From Candidatus Desulfolinea nitratireducens (GTDB lineage Bacteria; Chloroflexota; Anaerolineae; Anaerolineales; Villigracilaceae), in assembly GCA_014382535.1 (NCBI GenBank), contig JACNJN010000070.1, forward strand, positions 1 to 42,430: 42,430 nucleotides of DNA. Reading direction: 5' to 3'. The translations under genes and the position numbers were made by a program. Shown in pieces: positions 9,847-18,754 of the stretch (position 1 is its first letter; the number at the start of each line of letters is the position of its first letter). The notes under the pieces were generated by a model that saw nothing but the letters and a program-made list of their open reading frames with translations, was not told the DNA's origin and did not search any database.

Positions 9847-9873
9847 TATCTGATAAATTATGTTTATCAGATA
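9847..9873. promoter_or_regulatory. 11-bp AT-rich inverted repeat between lrp and the catabolic operon
   Basis: TATCTGATAAA (9847-9857) and TTTATCAGATA (9863-9873) are perfect reverse complements around a 5-nt loop. The repeat lies 44 nt downstream of the lrp stop and about 155 nt upstream of the cyclodeaminase-family start. Its AT-richness and lack of a T-run fit an operator (for example for the adjacent Lrp protein) better than a terminator. Confidence 0.5.
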
Positions 9874-9916
9874 AACTCGAGATGCAAGATAAGTGATGGG
9901 TATGATTTTCTGGTGA

Positions 9917-10402
9917 TCAACTACCAAGATTTCCAACCCATCCATAGTTTTCTTTTGCAATACTCAAGTACATAAAGGTTTCAGCTTCTTTGACTCCCTC
10001 GACAGCATGGAGCTTTTTCGTCAGGAAGTTCAGCAGATGGGTTTTATCTCTGCATACAACTTCAACGTGCAGATCATAGCTCCCTGTAAGTAAGACCAAA
10101 TAAATAACTTCTTCAAATAATGCAATTTCATTTGCGATTTCTTCCAAACGTTTGACATCTGCCTTGACCCCAATTTGGGCCATTGTTGCAAACCCCATCA
10201 ATAATGGATTTGTAATGGCCACGATCTGGAGAACACCCTCATCAACAAGGCGGTGATATCGTTGACGTATCATGCCAGTGGAAACCCCTAATTGTTTTGC
10301 TATCTGAGCAAATGGGGTTCTGCCATCATCGCTTAACATTTTGATGATTTTTCGATCGACATCATCAATTTTTGCCTGTCCATCAAGATTAACATTCTGC
10401 AT
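9917..10402 (-). CDS. Lrp/AsnC-family transcriptional regulator
   Basis: A 161-residue regulator with the standard two-part layout. The N-terminal helix-turn-helix (about 8-60) shows DDVDRKIIKMLSDDGR, IAKQLGVSTGMIRQRYHRL and a DEGVLQ turn. The C-terminal RAM/ligand-binding domain (about 75-150) contains TGSYDLHVEVVCRD, the region where amino-acid effectors bind in this family. It lies between the minus-strand catabolic operon and the divergent plus-strand operon, so it is the obvious candidate to control both in response to an amino acid or methylated amine. A good sigma70-like promoter lies upstream (10436-10464), with a 41-bp palindrome immediately beyond. Confidence 0.92.
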   Translation of the reverse strand: MQNVNLDGQAKIDDVDRKIIKMLSDDGRTPFAQIAKQLGVSTGMIRQRYHRLVDEGVLQIVAITNPLLMGFATMAQIGVKADVKRLEEIANEIALFEEVIYLVLLTGSYDLHVEVVCRDKTHLLNFLTKKLHAVEGVKEAETFMYLSIAKENYGWVGNLGS

Positions 10403-10435
10403 AGAAATTCTCTCTCTTAATCAATTATTTTTGGC

Positions 10436-10464
10436 AATATATCACAATCAGGCACAAAAATCAA
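10436..10464 (-). promoter_or_regulatory. Predicted promoter of the lrp gene
   Basis: Reading the minus strand, TTGATT (10464-10459) and TATATT (10441-10436) are separated by 17 nt. This matches the -35/-10 layout well and leaves a leader of about 27 nt before the ATG at 10402. Confidence 0.6.
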
Positions 10465-10490
10465 TGGTCTTTATGACAAATCAGAACAAT

Positions 10491-10531
10491 AATCAACAAT
10501 ATTATAACATTATGTCATAATATTGTTGATT
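10491..10531. promoter_or_regulatory. 41-bp near-perfect palindrome, probable operator
   Basis: Two 20-nt arms, 10491-10510 and 10512-10531, are reverse complements at 19 of 20 positions around a single central base. The outer core reads AATCAACAATATTAT. It lies between the lrp promoter and the probable promoter of the divergent flavoprotein gene. Its symmetry and AT-rich centre suit a dimeric or higher-order Lrp-type regulator. It could equally form a cruciform; binding is inferred. Confidence 0.65.
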
Positions 10532-10559
10532 ATACTGCAATATTAGCATCTATTCGTGG

Positions 10560-10565
10560 TATACT
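10560..10565 (+). promoter_or_regulatory. Probable -10 element of the plus-strand operon
   Basis: TATACT lies 85 nt upstream of the start codon at 10651. No good -35 is present at 16-18 nt, and the right arm of the palindrome ends 28 nt upstream of this hexamer. That layout would fit a promoter needing an activator. Confidence 0.4.
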
Positions 10566-10650
10566 GCTTTCTAGTAGATTTATGAACCAAAAGATTACCT
10601 TTAATCACATCATTTACAAAATATATCTTTCATTGACCCTGGAGGTATCC

Positions 10651-13131
10651 ATGTCCAAAAATCAAAGCCAACCCAATTCTTCGAGTAAACTTCCCTCTCA
10701 TGCACAAGTTGTGATCGTTGGCGGAGGCGTAATCGGTTGTAGTGTTGCCTATCATCTAACCAAACTTGGTTGGGATGATGTAGTACTCCTGGAGCGAAAA
10801 GAACTCACATCAGGTACTACCTGGCATGCAGCTGGATTGGTGGTTACACCGAGTGGAGACGAACTAAGCGTTGAAATTTCAACTTACACGCGTGAGCTAA
10901 TGAAAACCCTCGAAGCAGAAACAGGACAATCCACTGGATTTAGAGATATTGGGTATCTGCAATTAGCCACAGACCCGGAGTGGCTGGAAGAGCGCCGCCG
11001 TATGGCTGTTGCCGCTCGAAGACTTGGAGTCAACTACCAGGAAATTTCCCCCACTGAAGTCAAGAAGATGTGGCCTCTGGCGGAAACGAGCGATATTTTG
11101 GCTGGTTTTTATACCGCGGAAGATGGACGCGCAAACCCGGTTGATTTTACGATGGCGCTGGCTAAAGGCGCTCGCATGGGGGGAGTAAAAATTTTTGAGG
11201 ATACTGAGGTTACTGGAATAAATAAAGAGAACGGACGTGTGACCGGCGTGCTCACAGATAAAGGAGAGATCGAAGCAGAGATCGTTGTCAACTGCGCGGG
11301 TTTGTGGGGACGACAATTAGGCAAAATGGCAGGTGTAAATGTTCCCCTTCAGGCAGCTGAACATTATTATTTGCTTACCCAACCGATGGAAGGAGTACAC
11401 GCAGATCTGCCCATCATTGAAGATTTTGGCGCTTACTCCTATTTCAGGGAAGAGGTGGGCGGTCTGTTGGTCGGATTCTTTGAACCAATCGCCGCTCCCT
11501 GGGGGATGGATGGCATCCCGAAGAATTTTGCTTTTGGAGAGATCAATCCCGATTGGGATCGCATGATGCCCTATGTTGAGATCGCCATGGAACGTGTTCC
11601 CTCACTCAAAGATGCCGGTATCCATAAATTCTTCTGTGGACCAGAAAGTTTTACACCGGATGGCGGCCCGATCATGGGTGAATCACCTGAACTAAAGAAT
11701 TTCTTTGTTGCTGCGGGATTAAATTCCCTGGGTATTTTACAGGGCGGCGGAGTTGGGAAAATTATGGCTCAGTGGATTGTCGATGGGTATTGTCCCGTTG
11801 ATTCACTGCATATCGATATTGCCAGATGCCTCCCATTCCAGGGTAATCAAAAATTCCTGGTTGACAGAACTGTCGAAACACTGGGTTTACAATACCAGCT
11901 TATTTGGCCTAATTTCGCAAATAAATCTGCCCGAAACGTTCGCAAAACCGCCATTCATGAACAATTAGCGAAGGCGGGCGCGTTCTTTATCGAAGGCATG
12001 GGCTGGGAAATTCCCGATTGGTATGCCCCGGCTGGGGTAGAAGCCAAGGTCGAAAAATACTCCTGGAAACGCCAGAATTGGTTTGAATATCTGGCCGAAG
12101 AACACAAAGCTTGCCGCGAAGATGTGATCTTCATGGATGTAACCTCCATGTCGAAATTCCTCGTGCAGGGTCGTGATGCAGAAAAAGTCCTTAATAATAT
12201 TTGCGCCAATGATGTCGCTGTTCCCGTTGGCCGGGTTGTTTATACCCAATGGCTGAATGAACGGGGTGGCATGTTGGCAGATTTAACCGTCACTCGGATT
12301 GCAGAGGATCAATTTTTTATTGTCAGCGCCGGTGATTTTTATACCCACGACCTGATGTGGTTGAAGAAACATATCCCTGACGGGGCGCACGCCTTTGTTA
12401 CAGATATGACCTCAGCCTACACACTGATGAATATTCAGGGACCAAAATCACGCGATCTGATGCAAAAGATTACCTCAGTGGATGTCTCAAAAGAAGCCTT
12501 CCCGTATATGACCTCACAAAATATCGATCTAAATTATGCGCTTGCCCAGGTAATGCGGGTTACCTATGAAGGCGAATTAGGATTTGAGCTTTATGTCCCA
12601 GCCGAGTTTTCAGCGCATGTATACGAATCAGTAGTGGAGGCCGGCCAGGGTTTGGGCCTGCGTCACGCTGGCTTCCAGGCATTGAACTCTCTCAGAATCG
12701 AGAAGGCTTACCGTGAATACGGCCATGATATGGATAATATGGATACCCCCCTCGAGGCCGGTCTTGGATTTGCTGTGAAATTTGACAAACCTAATGGATT
12801 TATAGGCCGAGATGCTCTCTTACGACATAAAGAAAGAGGACCTCTCAAATATCGGATGGTGCAGTTCCTATTGGAAGATCCCGAACCACTTCTTTACGGA
12901 AACGAAATTATTTACCGGGATGGAGAGATTGTAGGATACCTTCAAACTGGCACATATGGCTTTACGCTTGGCGGCGCAATGGGAATGGGCTTTGTAGAAA
13001 ATGAAGAGGGCGCAACTAACGATTTCATCAACAGCGGAAAATACGAGATCGATATTGCTGGTGAACGTTTCCCCGCCAAAGCTTCGCTGCGTCCAATGTA
13101 TGATCCCAAAGGAACAAGAGTACGTTCCTAG
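10651..13131 (+). CDS. Dimethylglycine/sarcosine dehydrogenase-like flavoprotein (copy 2)
   Basis: An 826-residue homologue of the protein at 14-2494, with the same domain order: FAD-binding DAO domain (VIVGGGVIG at 21-29, TTWHAAG with His59), FAO_M linker, GcvT folate domain with ADLTVTR, and GcvT C-terminal domain. I chose the ATG at 10651, not the upstream in-frame ATG at 10582. GGAGG sits 5 nt before it, and the N-terminus (MSKNQSQPN) then aligns with that of copy 1 (MAKNQTSEK), giving identical length. It leads the divergent operon and is followed by a second MttB homologue, mirroring the pair at 14-3962. Likely role: oxidative N-demethylation coupled to tetrahydrofolate; substrate unknown. 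Confidence 0.92.
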   Translation: MSKNQSQPNSSSKLPSHAQVVIVGGGVIGCSVAYHLTKLGWDDVVLLERKELTSGTTWHAAGLVVTPSGDELSVEISTYTRELMKTLEAETGQSTGFRDIGYLQLATDPEWLEERRRMAVAARRLGVNYQEISPTEVKKMWPLAETSDILAGFYTAEDGRANPVDFTMALAKGARMGGVKIFEDTEVTGINKENGRVTGVLTDKGEIEAEIVVNCAGLWGRQLGKMAGVNVPLQAAEHYYLLTQPMEGVHADLPIIEDFGAYSYFREEVGGLLVGFFEPIAAPWGMDGIPKNFAFGEINPDWDRMMPYVEIAMERVPSLKDAGIHKFFCGPESFTPDGGPIMGESPELKNFFVAAGLNSLGILQGGGVGKIMAQWIVDGYCPVDSLHIDIARCLPFQGNQKFLVDRTVETLGLQYQLIWPNFANKSARNVRKTAIHEQLAKAGAFFIEGMGWEIPDWYAPAGVEAKVEKYSWKRQNWFEYLAEEHKACREDVIFMDVTSMSKFLVQGRDAEKVLNNICANDVAVPVGRVVYTQWLNERGGMLADLTVTRIAEDQFFIVSAGDFYTHDLMWLKKHIPDGAHAFVTDMTSAYTLMNIQGPKSRDLMQKITSVDVSKEAFPYMTSQNIDLNYALAQVMRVTYEGELGFELYVPAEFSAHVYESVVEAGQGLGLRHAGFQALNSLRIEKAYREYGHDMDNMDTPLEAGLGFAVKFDKPNGFIGRDALLRHKERGPLKYRMVQFLLEDPEPLLYGNEIIYRDGEIVGYLQTGTYGFTLGGAMGMGFVENEEGATNDFINSGKYEIDIAGERFPAKASLRPMYDPKGTRVRS

Positions 13132-13211
13132 GGTTTCGGTAGAAATATAATCATGACAAGACCGTTGCTCATCAAATGAGGATTGGATTGGATGTAGAGA
13201 GAAAATAACCA

Positions 13212-14663
13212 ATGGTCGATATAAAACCTATTCGTCCAAAACTCAAGCTGGATGTGCTGGACAGTGATGAACTTGAATCCATTCAGTCAGCCACCCTGGA
13301 TCTTCTGGAAACTGTGGGGGTTCGTTTCCCCTCCGATGAAGCCCTGCGCATTTTCGCTGAACACGGCGCCCGGGTTGATGAGGAAAGCCAAATCGTACGA
13401 ATTCATTCTGATCTGGTGAAAAAAGCGCTCAGCCATGCACCCCGATCATACAAGTTGGCGGGGCGTGTCAAAGAAGCCGATTTGCTGCTGGATGGAAGCC
13501 GCAGTTATTTTGGTACGGATGGTGTTGGGGTCGAGACTCTCGATTTTATAACGGGAGCAAGCCGTTCGTCCACGAAAGAAGACGTCGCGAAAATGGCACG
13601 GGTGGCAGATGCGCTCTCATCGATTGGGTTTTATTGGCCGATGGTCAGCGCCCAGGATTATGGTCTCACAGCCCCTTTGCATGAAATCGAGGCCAGCTTC
13701 AAAAATACGGTCAAGCACGTCCAGACGGTAACATCCGTGAATGAGACTTTGGCAAATTATGCAATTCGGATGGCTGAGATCATTTCCGGAGATAGATCAA
13801 GGATGCGGGCAGCGCCTCCCCTTTCAGCTTTAATTTGTACGATCACGCCTTTGGGCCAGGATAAGGAAGCCATTGAAGCAGCGCTGGTTTATGCCAAAGC
13901 TGGGATCCCGGTCGGCTTTATGGCCATGCCAACCCTTGGATCAACTGCACCGGCGACAACTGGTGGGGCATTGGTTTTAGGGAATGCCGAATTGGTCAGT
14001 GCGATCGTGCTGATGCAATTGGTTGCCCCGGGAGCGCCCGTTTTTTACTCTCTTTGTGCATCCGTGATGGACCCGCAAACGGCGGGCTATATCGTTGGCA
14101 TTCCCGAAAAATATTTATGCAATACAGCCGGCGTTCAATTGGCCCATGATTGGGGCGTTCCTGTTCTGGCAGGGTCATTTGCAATGGATGCCCCCGAACC
14201 AGCGACCTGGCAACTGGGGCGCGATAGTGTTTATACATCCTTGATGGTCGCAATGGCTGGCGCAGACCTCGCGGAAGGACTGGGGATGATCAAATCTTCA
14301 ACCTTGTTGGTTCCTGAACAGATCATTTTCGATGATGAAATTTACCATACCCATCGCGCTCTGGTTGAAGGAGTTGATACAAGCATTGATGGCCTGGCGA
14401 TGGATGCAATTAAGAATGTTGGACCTGGAGGACACTTCCTGGCTCAAAAACACACGCGGAAACATTTGCGGAAAATATGGATCCCAGAGTTATCTCATCC
14501 GCGTATCTCACAGGGCGAAGCACCCTCAGCGGATATTCGTCAGCGGGCGCGAGATAAATTTGATCTGATTCTGAAAGAACATATGCCTGAACCCCTGGAA
14601 GAATCTGTGCAATACGAATTGCAGGCCATTCTTGATGCAGCGAAAAATGAAATAGGAGGATAG
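13212..14663 (+). CDS. MttB-family (non-pyrrolysine) methyltransferase, copy 2
   Basis: A 483-residue MttB/MtgB-superfamily protein, similar along its length to the one at 2496-3962: LLETVGVRFPSDEALRIFAEHGARVD, LVKKALSHAPRSYKLAGR, YWPMVSAQDYGLTAPLHE and LAQKHTRKHLRKIW are conserved. The frame has no internal amber codon. Methyl transfer from a quaternary or tertiary amine to a corrinoid protein is the family reaction. No B12-binding protein is encoded on this strand, so the partner must be the cap-domain gene at 4050, a protein encoded elsewhere, or none. The 80-nt gap from the flavoprotein and 5-nt gap to the next gene suggest one transcript. Confidence 0.9.
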   Translation: MVDIKPIRPKLKLDVLDSDELESIQSATLDLLETVGVRFPSDEALRIFAEHGARVDEESQIVRIHSDLVKKALSHAPRSYKLAGRVKEADLLLDGSRSYFGTDGVGVETLDFITGASRSSTKEDVAKMARVADALSSIGFYWPMVSAQDYGLTAPLHEIEASFKNTVKHVQTVTSVNETLANYAIRMAEIISGDRSRMRAAPPLSALICTITPLGQDKEAIEAALVYAKAGIPVGFMAMPTLGSTAPATTGGALVLGNAELVSAIVLMQLVAPGAPVFYSLCASVMDPQTAGYIVGIPEKYLCNTAGVQLAHDWGVPVLAGSFAMDAPEPATWQLGRDSVYTSLMVAMAGADLAEGLGMIKSSTLLVPEQIIFDDEIYHTHRALVEGVDTSIDGLAMDAIKNVGPGGHFLAQKHTRKHLRKIWIPELSHPRISQGEAPSADIRQRARDKFDLILKEHMPEPLEESVQYELQAILDAAKNEIGG

Positions 14664-14668
14664 GAGCC

Positions 14669-16027
14669 ATGAAATATTTTTCCCGTTCCCATAATCAGAG
14701 TCGAAACCTCAGACCGCCTGATCTCTACGAATATTTTGTTGATAATTTCTGGTTCAAATCGGTTGATCTTGAAAACCAAAAAATCAATCAGCCCCTGCGT
14801 GGAAGCCACAAAGCAGATGTGGTCATCGTTGGAGGCGGTTTTACTGGTCTATCTGCCGCCTACCATATCAGACAAAAATTCCCAGAAAAGAAGATTGTTC
14901 TCCTGGAAGGGGCCTGCTGTGGTTACGGCGCCAGCGGTCGGAATGGTGGTTTCTGTATTGGGACTGATCTGCTCAATAAAACAAGCCCCGCAGACCCTGA
15001 AGCCCGGCAGAATAACCTGGATATTTCCTTTTACGGGCTAAATTTCATCAGGAGAATGATCTCAGAGCATGGCGTCGAATGTGACCTGGAAGAGAACGGA
15101 ATGCTGGAAGTTGCATTTAACGAAAAGCATATCCGCGGTTTGGAAGAATTTCGGGATCATCTTAAATCTTTTGGCCTGGATTCGTCTCTCCTCCGGGGAG
15201 ATGAACTTGAGACTGAAATCAAATCATCCAGATTTATCGCTGGCCTGAAAAACCCGCATGGTGCCACGCTCAACCCCGCCAAACTGGCTCGTGAGATGAA
15301 GAGGGTGGTCGAAGAGGGTGGGGTTGATGTGCGGGAGCGGAGCGTCGTAACCCGCATCACACCCGGAAAAATAAACCGCGTGGACACCGAGTTGGGAGAT
15401 ATTAGCGCCCCCATTATTGTTGTGGCATTGAATGCTTATTCCCACAAACTTGGCTTCTTTAAGAACCGTGTCTTCCCCATCAGCGTTTTCCAGATCGCTA
15501 CAGAGCCTCTCTCTACTTCACAATTGGAGTCAATTGGGTGGGGTAACCGACAGGGTCTATCCGATATGCGCAGGATGTTCAGTTATTTGATTCTAACCAA
15601 GGATAATCGGATTGTTATGGGTGGGGCGGGTGGGATTGCATATTATGACAACGATGCCTTATGCTCCGGGAACGATAAATCATTTACTCAATCCATCACC
15701 AAGGATCTCTTCGCCTCATTTCCCCAACTGGAAGGGTTAGGCATTGAGCATACCTGGGGAGGCACAACGGCTTATCTATTAGGCGAACGAAGCCCTTCTG
15801 TTGGTGTAATGGGAGATCATCAAAATATCTATTTTGGCGTCGGTTTAAGCGAAGGCGTTCCCACGACACAAACTTTTGGGCGTATTATTGCCGACCTTAT
15901 GGCTGGTGAGTCAAATGCCTTTACCAACCATAGTGTTGTAAATCATCCTATCCCCTATGCCGGCCCAACAAATCTGCGAGGAATATTTGGCAGAGGCGTC
16001 AGGTGGATGTGGGAGAAAGCTGGCTAA
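14669..16027 (+). CDS. FAD-dependent amine/amino-acid oxidase (DAO family)
   Basis: A 452-residue single-domain flavoprotein of the DAO family. Visible parts are an N-terminal extension with a PPDLYEYF segment, the dinucleotide motif VVIVGGGFTGLSAAY (51-65) and GYGASGRNGGFCIG, a signature shared with gamma-glutamylputrescine oxidase and related enzymes. The C-terminal part has WGGTTAYLLGERSPSVG and YFGVGLSEGVP. AGGAGG lies 10 nt before the ATG, and only 5 nt separate it from the MttB homologue. It probably oxidises a secondary or primary amine in the same pathway, using oxygen or another acceptor. Confidence 0.87.
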   Translation: MKYFSRSHNQSRNLRPPDLYEYFVDNFWFKSVDLENQKINQPLRGSHKADVVIVGGGFTGLSAAYHIRQKFPEKKIVLLEGACCGYGASGRNGGFCIGTDLLNKTSPADPEARQNNLDISFYGLNFIRRMISEHGVECDLEENGMLEVAFNEKHIRGLEEFRDHLKSFGLDSSLLRGDELETEIKSSRFIAGLKNPHGATLNPAKLAREMKRVVEEGGVDVRERSVVTRITPGKINRVDTELGDISAPIIVVALNAYSHKLGFFKNRVFPISVFQIATEPLSTSQLESIGWGNRQGLSDMRRMFSYLILTKDNRIVMGGAGGIAYYDNDALCSGNDKSFTQSITKDLFASFPQLEGLGIEHTWGGTTAYLLGERSPSVGVMGDHQNIYFGVGLSEGVPTTQTFGRIIADLMAGESNAFTNHSVVNHPIPYAGPTNLRGIFGRGVRWMWEKAG

Positions 16028-16062
16028 ATTTTATGAAAACATCAAAAAATATTGGAGAAAAT

Positions 16063-16275
16063 ATGGATACTGCGATTTGCCCTCTGTGTGGCAACCCCAA
16101 TCAATGTGCTGTGGCAGCCGATCCTAATGCAACCGAGTGCTGGTGCGAATCAGTCATCTTCCCCGAAGAGTTGCTTGCAAAAGTTCCTGAAGATGCTGTT
16201 CGTAAAACCTGTGTTTGTCAAAACTGTCTTGAAGATTATCAAAAATCTATCCAGACAGCTGATTTATCCACATAA
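16063..16275 (+). CDS. Small cysteine-rich CWC-family protein
   Basis: A 70-residue protein with eight cysteines: CPLCG (Cys6, Cys9), NQC (15), ECWC (26, 28), and CVCQNC (50, 52, 55). The ECWC motif and spacing match the cysteine-rich CWC family, a presumed zinc-binding protein of unknown role. Two in-frame ATGs lie upstream (16003 and 16033). I chose 16063 because GGAG lies just before it and the protein then begins right before the first CxxC, as usual in the family. It is 35 nt after the oxidase gene and 48 nt before the third flavoprotein gene, so it is probably co-transcribed. Confidence 0.8.
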   Translation: MDTAICPLCGNPNQCAVAADPNATECWCESVIFPEELLAKVPEDAVRKTCVCQNCLEDYQKSIQTADLST

Positions 16276-16323
16276 TTACTAAAAAATCTTCAATAAATTG
16301 ATCGCTACTCAGGAGAATGAAAT

Positions 16324-18744
16324 TTGAATACACATGCTCGCGTGGTTATTGTTGGGGGTGGCATTATGGGTGTTGGGCTGCTGTACCATTTAGCCGAAGC
16401 CGGTTGGGACGATTGTGTTCTGATCGAAAAGGCCGAATTGACATCCGGTTCAACCTGGCATGCCGCCGGGCAATGCCCTAATTTCACATCCTCCTACAAT
16501 ATTGCCAAGATCCAACATTACAGCAATACCCTCTACCCCAAACTTGAGAAAATGACCGGTCAGGCCACTGGCTGGCATGGTGTCGGCGGGATTCGAATTG
16601 CGACCACCAAAGAAGAAGTGGATAACTTTCGGGTGGTTGAGGGCATCGCCAAAAATATCGGATTCCGAATGGAGATCATCAGTCCTGAAGAAATCCGAAG
16701 GCTCAATCCCTTTATCAACACCGAGGGCATCCTCGCGGGAGCCTGGACACTCGACGACGGCTATGTCGATCCGGCAGGCGTGACCAATGCGATGGCCATC
16801 GGTGCAAAAAAGATGGGGGCCACGATCATTCGGAATAACCGCGTCACTGATATCAATCTACTCCCAAATGGGGAATGGAAAGTAATTAGCCAAGAGGGAA
16901 CGATCACCTGTGAGCATGTTGTCAATGCCGGGGGCTGCTATGCCGCAAAAATTGGGGCCTGGGTGGGACTTGATCTTCCGATAGTACCGATGAAGCACCA
17001 ATATCTTGTCACCGAACCTATCAGGGAATTCATTGACCGTGACGAAGAGATCCCGGTCATGCGTGACCCCTATCCCAACGCTTATTATCGCCAGGAGCAA
17101 AACGCTGGCCTGATCGGGATTTACGAACGCAGTGGTACCCAGGAGGCCTGGTTTGGGTCTGGGCAGGATTGGGATTCAGAGAGCGAGCTTTTTCCCGCAG
17201 ATTATGAAACCATCATGCCCGGGCTTGAGCGCGTCATGGAACGGATGCCGATCTTTGCCGAGGCAGGCATCATGCGCGTCGTGAATGGCGCAAATCCGCG
17301 TACCCCAGATCATAATCCATTGATCGGGCCGGCAGCTGGGTTAAGAAATTTTTGGCTCAGTTGCGGGCAGAATATGGGGATTGGGCAGGGGGCCGGCGCT
17401 GGAAAATACCTGGCCCAATGGATGATGGTTGGGAATGCTGATATCAATATGGTCGGGGTCGATCCGCGCAGATTTGGTCCTTACGCAGACATGGAATATG
17501 CCCGCGCAAAATCACATCAGGACTTCACCTTCATGTATCAACTCCACCTGCCAGGGGAAGAACGTCCTGCCGGGCGACCTGCCCGCACCAGCTCCCTGTA
17601 TGAAAAGCTAAAAGCCAAAGGGGCTGCATACGCAGAGGGATTTGGATGGGAACGTCCCAAGTGGTTTTCGCTGGATGGCCGGGAGGAAGAAAAGAGCTTT
17701 CGGCGGAATAATATTTTCGAGGTCGTCGGCGATGAATGCCTGGCGGTTCGTGAACGGGTGGGTGTGCTGGACCTATCCAGCTTTACCAAACATGAGGTGA
17801 GCGGACCCGATGCTGAAACATTCCTTAACCGGGTTTTGGCCAATAAGGTCGCGAGTCGAAAGGGCGGAATTGTGCTGGCACATGGTCTGTCGGATATGGG
17901 CCGCATCGAAAGTGAATATACGATCACCCGCCTGGATGATGAGCGATTCTTCCTCCTTTCCGCTGCTGCCGCGAATATTCGCAATAGCGATCAACTCAAC
18001 CAAAGAAAAAGAGATGATGATGAAGTCACGATCAGGAATATTACGGATAAATTTGGCACCCTGGTATTGGCCGGACCTCGTTGCCGCGAATTGCTTACCA
18101 AGATCACAGATACCGATCTGGGTAATGAGAATTTCCCCTGGCTCACCGGGAAGGAAATCGAGGCGGCAGGTGTGATGTTACGCGCCCTTCGGATCAATTA
18201 CGTGGGCGAGCTCGGTTGGGAACTCCACATGCCTATTGCCCAGCTTGAAACCATTTACGATGCGGTTTGGGCTGCCGGTGAGGAATTCGGCATCGCGGAC
18301 TTTGGTATGTACGCTTTGACCAGTTTAGGTAAGGAAAAGGCTTATTATGCCTGGGGAGTTGAATTGATCAACGAGATCACGATGATCGAAGCTGGCATGG
18401 AGCGGTTCATAAACTTCGATAAAGGTGATTTTATAGGACGTGATGCCCTTCTCCAGCGACAAAAACAAGACCTGGCCTGGAATATTGCCTACGTTGAAGT
18501 GGATGTTGAGGATTCTGAAGTACGTGGTGGTGAGTCAGTTCTCGACGGTGATAAGGTTATTGGTGTGACAACATCGGGGGCCTATGGTCATGCGGTCCAA
18601 AAAAGCCTGGCCTTTGTCTACGTTCCACCAGAGTACGCCTCCCCCGGAACAACCTTTGATATTGAGATATTAAGTCACCGCTGTCTGGCAAAGGTGCTGG
18701 GAGAACCGGCTTATGATCCCAGGAATAAGCGTTTGCGATCCTGA
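16324..18744 (+). CDS. Dimethylglycine/sarcosine dehydrogenase-like flavoprotein (copy 3)
   Basis: An 806-residue flavoprotein with the DAO-FAO_M-GcvT-GcvT_C layout. The start is TTG at 16324, supported by AGGAG 8 nt upstream; the overlapping ATG at 16319 is out of frame. GSTWHAAG with His46 is the covalent-FAD-type motif. The residues after it (NIAKIQHYSNTLYPKLEKMTGQ) resemble true dimethylglycine and sarcosine dehydrogenases more than copies 1 and 2 do. The folate-domain segment reads ESEYTITR where the other copies have ADLTVTR, so the acidic folate residue appears as Glu. It ends the plus-strand operon, 10 nt from the convergent kinase-aminotransferase gene. Likely substrate: dimethylglycine, sarcosine or a related N-methyl amine. 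Confidence 0.9.
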   Translation: MNTHARVVIVGGGIMGVGLLYHLAEAGWDDCVLIEKAELTSGSTWHAAGQCPNFTSSYNIAKIQHYSNTLYPKLEKMTGQATGWHGVGGIRIATTKEEVDNFRVVEGIAKNIGFRMEIISPEEIRRLNPFINTEGILAGAWTLDDGYVDPAGVTNAMAIGAKKMGATIIRNNRVTDINLLPNGEWKVISQEGTITCEHVVNAGGCYAAKIGAWVGLDLPIVPMKHQYLVTEPIREFIDRDEEIPVMRDPYPNAYYRQEQNAGLIGIYERSGTQEAWFGSGQDWDSESELFPADYETIMPGLERVMERMPIFAEAGIMRVVNGANPRTPDHNPLIGPAAGLRNFWLSCGQNMGIGQGAGAGKYLAQWMMVGNADINMVGVDPRRFGPYADMEYARAKSHQDFTFMYQLHLPGEERPAGRPARTSSLYEKLKAKGAAYAEGFGWERPKWFSLDGREEEKSFRRNNIFEVVGDECLAVRERVGVLDLSSFTKHEVSGPDAETFLNRVLANKVASRKGGIVLAHGLSDMGRIESEYTITRLDDERFFLLSAAAANIRNSDQLNQRKRDDDEVTIRNITDKFGTLVLAGPRCRELLTKITDTDLGNENFPWLTGKEIEAAGVMLRALRINYVGELGWELHMPIAQLETIYDAVWAAGEEFGIADFGMYALTSLGKEKAYYAWGVELINEITMIEAGMERFINFDKGDFIGRDALLQRQKQDLAWNIAYVEVDVEDSEVRGGESVLDGDKVIGVTTSGAYGHAVQKSLAFVYVPPEYASPGTTFDIEILSHRCLAKVLGEPAYDPRNKRLRS

Positions 18745-18754
18745 CGATATGTCC

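Noticed and set aside
9741..9873. Terminator for lrp
   Set aside because: The inverted repeats here are AT-rich and not followed by a T-run on the minus strand; operator use seems more likely.
10582..10650. N-terminal extension of flavoprotein copy 2
   Set aside because: GGAGG precedes the internal ATG at 10651, and the shorter protein matches copy 1 in length and N-terminal sequence; the extension would also overlap the promoter region.
2496..14663. Pyrrolysine (amber read-through) in the MttB homologues
   Set aside because: Both frames run full length with no in-frame TAG, and no pyl genes are visible.
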